A stretch of DNA of 64,000 nucleotides from Watersipora subatra (Eukaryota; Bryozoa; Gymnolaemata; Cheilostomatida; Watersiporidae): NCBI RefSeq assembly GCF_963576615.1, contig NC_088716.1:59846228-59910227 (forward strand), read 5' to 3'. A program made the translations under genes and the position numbers. Positions 49,873-61,000 of this stretch are shown piece by piece (within the stretch, counting starts at the first letter, position 1; each line of letters opens with the position of its first letter). The notes beneath the pieces were generated by a model. The model made no database searches and had not been told where the DNA came from. It saw only the letters and a list, made by a program, of their open reading frames with translations.

Positions 49873-52800
49873 CTATCCATAGATGTGGGGAATAAGATCA
49901 GGCCTGACACTACGAAGTGATGCTTTCATAGCCCCAACCGTAGCATCTTCTTCTTGCAAGTTTCGCCAAGACTTCAACAGCGCTCGGATCTATGGAAGAG
50001 TAAAATGTCAACATCAGTATCCTGACCAGTGTCTGTCGATGTGTAAAATTATAAGCATAAAGGTAATGAAATATTTTCTCATAGCGTTCATATACCAAGT
50101 ATGGGCTTTGCTTACCTTAGCGGCTGAGTCTGAATACTTCATGTGAATCCTGTCGATCTGACTGTCTGAAAAGCCTAGAGCTGTCATAGCAGCTTCCCAA
50201 TCTGGTGAAGAGGCCAAAGCGGCAGCTAAATCGCTGTAACTGTCTAGACTAACCATTGCCTCTTCCGAGAGGTCTTTGGCAGCACTTGTGTCTTGTCTGG
50301 CTCTCAACTGTTGAATAAATTTGATATAAAGGCTGACTCTAGTGTTTGTGATATATGGTGGTCTACATGAGCATATAGAATGAAAAAGTGCAACAGTTCT
50401 AAGGCCGGTTCACAATATGTCGCCCTATGTTGGAGTTGTCCTCTCGGTGATTATTCCTGGAGGATGTGACCATAAACCAATAGGATCGTCGAGGAAACCT
50501 ACTTCGGTAGAGAATGCAGCTCACAAACTTTCCCGATAGTTCACTGAGCATCCACGACGGCCTGTGCGATGCGCACCATTTCGGAAATGATGCTTTGCCA
50601 TCGCGAGTTGCTCAATCTCTATTCTCTTTAATGACAGTTGTGAAACTAGTACAGTGGAACCTCGGTTCTCGAACATAATCCATTCCAGTAAAGCAGCAAA
50701 CATAACACTAAAGGCTGTGTGTGTGGTCAGTGAGTGATGGTACAGTCCCTGAGTGCTGGAGAGGCACCACACACCAGTTTATAATTATAAACAAATATGA
50801 TTATACCTGAGGTGAGAACTTGTCTTTGGACTCCAGATTAATGTGGGGAGGAATAACATCAAATTCTAATATGGAACTTAATTGCTCAGAAGGGAGCTGG
50901 TGGACGAGGCGCAAAAAATTCTCATAGGTTAGATCTTCAGGCCTGCCTAAAGACATTAAAAATATTTTACTTCAGATGTTCAGGAGAATGAAAAATGAGT
51001 GCAGCATTGGCACTTTAAAATACCAAAGAAAATCGCAAACGTGTAGCATTTGCGATGATCTGAGTATTGCATCTACTTCAAACACTATTTAGGCTTCTAG
51101 AGTTGCGTTACTAGCATATTGTATCAGTTTGGTCACTACATCCACCATCCATATAAAATAGAAAGATGAAATACTAGGAGAACCCTGCGCTAGACTATCT
51201 CTGACATTAGAGAAAAGCTGTCAGCTGACCTGATGAACAATGTTACACAGCAATAAATTTGGACCAATTTTGGCCGACAGCAGAGCTAACGCAGCAGAAC
51301 TAACGCAGCAGAGCTAACGCAGCAGAGCTAACGCAGCAGAGCTAACGCAGCAGAGCTAACGCAGCAGAGCTAACGCAGCAGAGCTAATGCAGCAAAGCTA
51401 ACGCAGCAGAGCTAACACAGCAAAGCTAACACAGCAGCTAGCCCATGTCTGTGTAAAGGTACGGCCACACATGCCGATTTGTTCGTTGGTTCTGACGGAA
51501 ATCACGAAATGAACAAAAAATACAGAATTATTCGGCCAAAATTCACAGAATTGTCAGTGCTATGCATGCACACCGAGATCGTCGACGAAACGCTTTTAAT
51601 TGGCTAAACAAATTATTGGCGAGCACTATTCTAGCATCTTTTGCAATTTATATATTTCGAGGCACATAAAGCGAAACTCAAGAAAAATACTAACGCAATT
51701 TGCCATAGTAAATACTATGCAATTGATTTGATTGCGCTAAAGATGGCAACTCTTTCTACAACGGAAATTTTGCTAGTAAATAAAAGTTTTTATTATTAAA
51801 AAAGAAATGATTCATAGCCTGTGTCCAAACGATAAAAAAACAACAATACCGCAATCTAAGCAGATGCATCGTATGTACCATGTAGAATTACACTGGTACT
51901 TTTATTGTGTGTCTTAAAATGTGTCTTGGACTATACCAATTGCAAAAGCTGCATAAATAGCGCTTGTTAATAATTTGTTTAACCAATTGAAAGCATTTTT
52001 CCGACAATTTCGGTGTGCGTACACAGCTCCAAAAATTTTGTGAATTATGGCCAAATAATTGTTTTTCGTTCATTTCATGATTCCGGTCAGAGCCAACGAA
52101 AAAATCGGCATATAGGCCTATGGCTGTACCTTTAAAAGGCAATGTAAGATTCTAGAATATTCTAAAAAACATTCATTATCACTAATTTGTAGCATCTATG
52201 CAATTCTAGTTCACTTTTAGCATATCTAACCAAACACAACAAGAATTAATATCTAAGAATACAACTGCAGTAGACGCTCCCATAACGTATACCTCCTATA
52301 ACGTAAATTCCAGATAATGTAAAAAATTTATGCGAAGTTTTTGCTTCATACTACGTAAAAAATTCCAAATAATGTAAAATGTCAAGTCGGGCGAGTTATC
52401 AAACTGGATTAAAAATTACAATGATTGATTACTAGTTTATCTCGCCGCAGTGTGAAAGAAAAAACGATGTGCGTATAACGTTATATCTATTATATAGCGT
52501 TATATCTATTATATAGCATTATATCTATTATATAGCGTTATATCTATTATATAGCGTTATATCTATTATATAGCGTTATATCTATTATATAGCGTTATAT
52601 CTATTATATAGCGTTATATTTATTATATAGCGTTATATCTATTATATAGCGTTATATCTATTATATAGCGTTATATCTATTATATAGCGTTATATCTATT
52701 ATATAGCGTTATATCTATTATATAGCGTTATATCTATTATATAGCGTTATATCTATTATATAGCGTTAAATCTATTATATAGCGTTATATCTATTATATA

Positions 52801-55800
52801 GCGTTATATCTATTATATAGCGTTACATCTATTACGTAGCGTTATATTTATTATATAGCGTTATATCTATTATATAGCGTTATATATATTATATTTGTTT
52901 GTTTATTTTCATCTATAATATAACTACAAAAAATAATATGAAGAGTGTGATATGTAATTTACATGATATTCTAGTTCATCGTAATAGATCGTCAAATGTG
53001 TCGACAAAATAGAGAATAGGACAGCTGCGCATTGTTTTACAAATGCTTGAAGACGATCGATTACCACAGGTGTTACAGCGTCGGTCTACCAATCTGAAAG
53101 TAACAAGTGGATTATCGTCGAAAGTTATCTTTTATCCTAACCTTGACCTTTAGATACAGATAAACGACAAACAGGTAGAACCATTTTTTACAGTAAGAAG
53201 ATTTTGTTGTTTTGCCTTATCGAAAATGTATAAAATATTTGTTATTAGTTTTACTTTGCAGTACAGACTTTGCTGTTTGGATAAAAAGCAGATCATTGTA
53301 AATGAATGTCGAAAATGTGCAGTCCACATCTACTTGTAAAATTACCACAATCAAAAAGTCTATAAAACCAGTGAAATTGATCTTATGGAGAAAAGTTGTC
53401 GATGCAAACCAATAATACTGCAGCTACGGTACAGCCCACAAAATAAAAGATTTAAGTCAAGTTTTTCCTTTTTGCATGGCCAAAGGAGTGAGTTTCGAAA
53501 GATGTTGAAACAAATTAGGCAATTTACATGTATTTTACTGTTCTCATAACGTATATTCCCTATATCATAAACATTCCTGGAACGGATTATCTACGTTGTA
53601 GGAACGCCTACTGTATGTACTTGTGTCGAAAGTAATAGTCAAGTCAAAGTAATAAACCATAGAAGGCAGCCTTACTTAGGATAGAAACACCATCTAATTG
53701 TCTATAAAACAGAACAAAGAAGTACAGTGCACCCTCAGGATACGATTTTGATCCGTTCCAGGATTGGAATCGTCTGATAAAAAAATCGTATGTCGGGGTA
53801 TAAAAATATAGTAATTATATAATGCAAAATCATCTGGTAAAAATTGTCAATATTTTACATAAGGGCTGTACATATTAAAAATTAATAACAAAATAGCATG
53901 TTAAAGATGTAGTTGCGTCAAAAATGAAATTAGGACCCATAAAAGGCTAAAACATCAGCTACAATTTGATGCCATTTTTGTCTTTGTAGACCAACCCTGT
54001 CCAGAGATATATGCGTTTGAATGAGGCCCTCTTTTAAAAAGCTCACGTTCCAGCGGGTGCCAATTTCGTGACGTCACTAGCTTGTTTTCTGAAACGAAAC
54101 CACGAGCGATAAATATGAGGTCGCTTCGTTAGCCAATCACGATCGCGAAATTTTTATATAGACCGTAATAAATGTTATCACTCGTAAAACGCGTTGTCTG
54201 TGATCTCGAAGATTCTCATCGCTAGAGAATTCATGCTCATCGTTACTGATTCAACGCGTTTCAACAATTACTAAGTTATACATAGTTTTAAAATGGCTTC
54301 AAGTTCGAGCGACCGCTACTCAGAGTTATCTGAGCAACGTTTAGTAAAAGATTAGAGTAGACAGCCTATGGCCAAAGCTGACAGGCGTCAGCAGCGTTTT
54401 GCTGCAGAAGAAGACAGAATGGAGGTAAATTAACTTAGAGTCTTCTATACTTTAGTAAATGTAATATTTTTTATAGTCATAAAAACATATACTAATTAAT
54501 AAAATGATAATTCTTTGCTATCTCCAATCATCGTTTCATAGCTTATCTGCCGTTTTACCTAGCTATAATATTTTTTTCGAATTTTCTTTGGTAAATTAGA
54601 GTCATGATTACAAATTATTTTCACACGTAGGAAGTGGGTAAAATCGATTGATCATTGCAAATCTTTAATTTCCAGAACCAAAGCTTCGAATAGTTGGCTT
54701 GGCGTACTTGTGCCTTTATTAAATGTTTATTCGTTTTTAAAATTACACTCGCAATCTATTTAACTCCCAATTTGGAAGCTGTCAATAGATACGCTTTAGA
54801 ATGACATATCTATGAATGACATATTTATTGCATCTACTTTGTTTACATTTACTTGTTTTACTGATTACAGAATGTTTATGTCGTCCCACCAGCCGAAGAA
54901 GCTTTGTCAGTGTGGAAACTGCTATAAAGGAGAAAGCAAGACTTGAATGCGTGCTGGATGATGTTTTGTTTGAGTTTGTTGCAGTAGATGAATTTGTCTT
55001 ATTGTATCAGCTAATACTATGTGAGTGGCCACGACTTGATGAATATTTTTAATAAAAGCTTTATGCCGAGATGAAAATATTTTTGCTTGTAAAAATTATA
55101 TAATAAAATAATATTGTTGAAGATAACGCAAAACATGATTTGCAGAATATTGTAGTGAATCGGATATGGTATATGGGTGTCCGCAGAACTGGAGAATGTG
55201 AGTTCAAATCCAGTTTGCAGCAGACTTCTCATCCTTAAAACTCTATCCCTGTCTATATTCTTTTCAAAGAGGTGGCTTGCTAGTAGTAAGAAACTAGTAC
55301 GTAGGCAATAGGTAATAGGCGACACAATGTGGGCGGGGCTTATGGGAGGCTGTATATCGTTTATATGGGTAGCTGCAGAACTGTGCTGATACAAAGACCG
55401 CGTTCTACATAAAGTGACTAGACAGAATTACCGTAGACCGGTAGAATTGGTAGTCGGTACCCAAATGTTTACACAACATTTGGAGAAAGTGAGTAGAACA
55501 AAATTTCAATTTTCGTTATTTGAGGCCTTTTAAACATTCATAATAATGCATCTGTAGCAGGATTTAAAATTTTATTCTAGCCAACACGAGCAAATACAAA
55601 ATAAGATATATGCCAATAGAGCCGCGTAAGACTAGACTTTTATCGCAAATAGCCGATGTGAATACGAGAGATAGAGAGAGGTTGCCAAACGCGTGACATC
55701 ATTTTTGGCGAGGCTGGGCACGTTTTTGTGGCCTGAGCGTTTTTACGGTGATCAGATTTTTTCGGTTTTAATCTTCAAATATCTTGGCAATGCGATCGCG

Positions 55801-57996
55801 TAACACAACAAACAACATATCAACTAATAGAGAAAAAAAATGCTTTCTTTTAAAATCAACTTAAATTTTGACGCAACTACATCTTTAACCTTAGCAACTA
55901 TAGTTACCTACAGTAACTTTAGTATATTTAGTACTAAACACACACATCAAGCTAAGTTTGAGTATGTATTTTTAAGTACTTCATTGGATTTACTTGAAAT
56001 TTATCACCTATTAGTTTCGGGCTTGATTTTCAATATAATTTTAGCTGACCTCATTAAAACCTTTTCCAACCTAAAAAATCCAAATAATGCTGTTTTCGTA
56101 ATGAAGTGGATTTTTGTTAGCAGGTTGAGGGAAGTTGTCTGACCACTAAATGTATATATATCTTTCTCAAAGTATATCTGTCTGTCTGTCATGCCGGCTA
56201 TAACTATTAAAATCTTGGAATAACGAATTTGCATCGCAGAAGGTTTAAACTCGAACCTTCCAGTTTGTTAGTCAGACGCCATACTAACTCAGCTACAATC
56301 ACTTGATCAATTCACACGGCGATATATGTCGCAATATATAGGAACAAATACACAATGGCTAGTGCATACTACAAATTGCGTAAGGTGATTGCGTAAGGTC
56401 ACAGTGAGGGTAGCTCTTATTAGTACATTTACTCCAATTATGCATTGGCAATGTGCCAGGCTAATAGCAGTGGCAGGCAACTCTCATTACTTCTCATTGT
56501 TTACAAGCTGACTTTGAATACCCGAGCAACGCCAGGTAGCACAGCTAGTCTTTTGTATAAAAGGATCGCCACTCCAATATGGCTTCTGGTTTTAAAGGGA
56601 AAGTATTATCGATTTACACACGAGAATTGCTGAATTGAGAGAAATTGGTCATCGGGTCTATTTCAGGTGTTGTGAAAATATTTTCGGCAAGCAGCATTCC
56701 AGGGTCTTTGTTATTTTGATGTACGTAATAAGCACACCAACTGCTAAATTTGAACTGGGTGAAAACTTTGTTAAATTCATATGATGAACAAAGATTCAAA
56801 TGGTGAAGTGAAAAAATCATCATGTTCCACTTCGTAAATGAAAAAATCGTATATTAGGGTGATCGCATCCTGAGGGTGCACTGTATAACTAAGGAGCAAC
56901 TTATGTTATGGTCTAATAGTGAGAGCCTTTAACCAGATCTTTTGGATTTTTAAAGATTAATTGACCTTTGACATTTTTAATCAATTCAGAAAAAAACCTT
57001 AACAGATCGGGGAAAATACTATGAATGAACTAATAGGCTGTTTTGACCGACCTGCTGCCTTGCTGCCAGAATCAAAGACTGTCTTCACATAAAGAGTTAA
57101 TGCTGCTTCATTCTTATCAGGGTAAATTCGCTTTAGTATCTTCCCAAACAGGTCCTCGGTCAGAGCGCTGCCTAACAAGTGAGTAGTCAAGTTGAGGTCA
57201 AGGTAGCTATGTAAGGGCTAGCAGCATCCGACTATACTTTGTATACATTATGTATACATTATGTATACATTACCTATACACACTGCATACATAATGTATA
57301 CAATACGAATACCACATCTATACATAATGCATAAATGATGTACATATCAAGTATACAGACAACATAAGAATAACTGACAGAAACTACTTCTTGATCTAGT
57401 TTGGTTTTCGACAGTACATAGAGGCATGCAGGTAGACACGAATGTTCCAACAATATACCTACCATTGTTAAATAAGGCAAATATAGCCTTAGTTCTCTCA
57501 TCAACACTAGCGGTATTCACCCAACGCATAGCATTTAGGAAGGTATGGAAGTAAACCTGCTCCCCATCAGCCATAGCCAGTAGCATGTTGCGTAACAATA
57601 CATTATCCTGAAATGAGGAATATATGAATGTTACGCTTGTACAAGGAAATATAAAATCCGTAGAAAGGCTTGAGCCTGAAAAATAATGCCAAGCTTAATT
57701 CTATCTAAGTCATATTTGGTCTAGAGTCAATGACCTCCTTTGCACAGTTAGGAAGTATGGGGGAGGGTTTTGATTATGGCATAAAGTGATTTTACACAGT
57801 TGTAGATATATTGTTATAATTGATAATATTAACCTTGTATATTATTTATTTAGGAATGTTGAAAAGGCATTAAGATGTTTAGCCTTCAATATATACACCA
57901 AATATACATCAACTAAGTTATTATATATATGTGTATATATGTATATATATATGTGTATATATGTATATATATATATATATAAATATATATATACAC

Positions 57997-58032
<36 letters not shown>

Positions 58033-61000
58033 TATATATGTATATATACATATTATATATGTATACATACATATATGTATATATATATACATGTATATAC
58101 ATATATGCTTATATACATATATATACACATATATATATAAATAACCTCAGATTAAAAAATACCAGTACAAAGGGTTGCTGAAAGCAAAAAAATAATGCTT
58201 GCCTTAGAATTGAAACAAGGAATTACAAAGAAAATGAAATTTTTCATTTGATTCTTTAAAACATCTACAAAGCGGCAGTTATCACCAAGAAGAACGTGAC
58301 AGCGATGTCAAAACCCTGTAGTAATTACAAGTGAAGAGGCTAGAGGAGCTGTTTAAAATATATTCATAATAAAAACAAAAAATATAAATCTATAAACTAT
58401 GTTAATTCCAAGATCACGTATCTTACATTGGACTAACTTTAGATGTCTGCTTCACGTCTCCTTTATCGCCAAATCTATGTCTCCATTCACTTGTCTCACA
58501 CATAGAGACCAAGTGACACTAAACCTCTGTTCAACGTTTACCTATAACTTGATTTATCCACTTGATTCCTTAACACACAAATGCACCATTTAGTTTCTAC
58601 ACCTACATGTAGTAGTTCACATAGTGTTACAATGTATTATATAATGTATTCCTTTAAACTCTATAGGAAATGCCTAAAATATCTCTCATGATGTTTGTTA
58701 GGAATAGAACAAATTAAACAAAAAATGTTTATGTATTCTTATAAAAACATTCACTTCAACTTCCGACGATTTCGACATATGAAGCAAATATCAGAATGGA
58801 TTAGTTTCGTGTCGAGATTCAGCTGTTAATAATTTGCTATGTATATGAGATGTGGCAGATATCATACTTTTTAATAGTCTCAAAAGTGCTTCCTGGAGTT
58901 TTGGGAAGTTTTCGTGCAATGATTCTGTAACATGATTACCAAAGGATTGTGATCCTTTTGTAACATTTTGATCCATATCTGTAACAAGGACTTTTCTCAC
59001 GCCTGAACGCAATTGCCAAAAGTTCATTCATGTATTTGTGCGATATTTCACACGATGTGCCATGAGATGATCAATTTGAAGCAAAACTTTGCCCATGCTG
59101 GTCTGTGATGAGTACGACCATAAATTAGTTAGCTTTTGAGTGTCATTGTACTGTAATACAAGCTGACTGGTCAGTTTGTCTTTTACTGTGTTCATTACAT
59201 TACTATCGAGTTCTCAATTCCAAAACCTGCTTCAAAAAGCCCTCACAAGGATTAGGTTATGATGGTCATTTCTGTCATGATTTGTTTGAGAAATTTGAAA
59301 GTCCCAACTAGTCTCAGAACAGTATTCTTGTCTGTTGGATTAGGCATATCAGTGATGGTTTATATCTTGTCAATGTCAGGTTTGAAACCATTTGCCAATA
59401 TTAATAGTTGAACATAAGTTATCTTCATGATCTTCAATTGTGACTTCTCAGAGTTGAACTTCATGTTGAGCTCAAGTACTGTAACTTCATTAGAGCTTCA
59501 TCTAAGTCCTCTTGATCCTTGCTATTTTGTAAAAAAAAACATTTACTTGTAAACGACTAAATACTTCTTTCAGACGTTCTGCAGAATCTCAGCAACAGGT
59601 CCAATGCCTTTGGGTAGGCAATTGAAGGTAAACTGGTCAAACAGTGTTATAAAGATTCAAATCAGGCAGACATTAAATTCAAATAGTCAAATCTTTTCAT
59701 CTGACTTGACATGCCAGCGACTATGCATCATGCCAATCTGAAGTAATGCTTTTCTTATGCCAGCAACCTGGTATACGATGTCTACTAATGTTGGTAAGTG
59801 ATGGTGTTCTTTTAGCATATCTGTTTCAGTTCTTTCAGATTTAAATAAATGTTAGTTTTAACATTTTTGTAACTAGTACCTCGCTGCTCACTCATTCTGT
59901 TGGTTGACCAGCTTAAGCTATTGTAACATAGGTTTGTATTTTGTTTTGCTAGGCCTTAACCATATCTATTATAGCCAAGTAGCACTATTAAAGGTCTTGA
60001 TTACAGGCTTTTTACTATTCTTGTCAATCCTGACGATTCGTTCATATTCCAAACACCCCATAAGTGTAAAACAGTCTTGGTAGTTAAAGAAAGAATTTTC
60101 GGCCCAAAAAACATTTGAGTGTTGAGCGAATCTGGGATAGATGTCAACATCAACTAATTCAAACCAAACAATGGCTTGATTTTTACTCATCATGGATAAC
60201 ACGCTTCTCCCAACATTATCTATTCCAAGTCATGCATATGTGTCAGTACATCTTAACCTGAAGTGGGGAAGAAGGCTGGCTTCAGCATAAGTGTCTATTT
60301 TGAACAAGTTCTCCCTTGCACAATTATTGTGGGTGAAATTTTAACACTTGGTAGGGCTTTACAATCCAGACATTGCAAATTTCTACAATACCTACAAAAT
60401 AACCGTTGAGGACATTCCCTCTGGCGGAAATGGCATTTACACTCCCAACTTTTTATTGACATTTGCCCACATTTGTGGTACTGCTTTCCATTTCCATTTG
60501 ATTTTAAACAAGGCTTTTTCAGTTTTGTATTACATCACTGCATCAACATACTTGCTTCTCAACACGCACGCTTATATAGGGATTGGTAGCCACCTTACAG
60601 ATGTGAAAAAAACTACCAATTACTGGTGGTGTGTTCTACTTTTCTAGTTAGAATCTAGACGCACCACAACACTTGCTGCAGGTATGCGATATTGATATTC
60701 ACCAAATGTTTTTGGCCTTTAGTCAACGCCTGGAATATTTGTTAGTAGTGGATGGCAGCTGAGGACTAAAATAGGCAGAATACCTCGAGTGTCTTTGTTT
60801 CATTAAAATTACTTTTCCATGCACTGTAGAACATTACTTCGATGTAACTATAGATATATATATATATATATATACGTATTTAATATAGGGTTTTCAACTA
60901 CCCATAAGAGTGGTTTAATAATGGCCATTATCATAAGGTGAAGACAGCCAAAGAGTTGGTGAAGACCAATTAAAGGCGTGCCACTCAAACAGCACAGCCA

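Noticed and set aside
54290-55052. Possible transposase or host exon ([17 protein letters not shown]..., CQCGNCYKG)
   Set aside because: Short pieces in different frames with no family match that I could defend; left as unidentified content of the TA-flanked element.
57786-58181. Several Tyr/Ile-rich ORFs
   Set aside because: Arise from the (TA)n-rich array, open in all frames.
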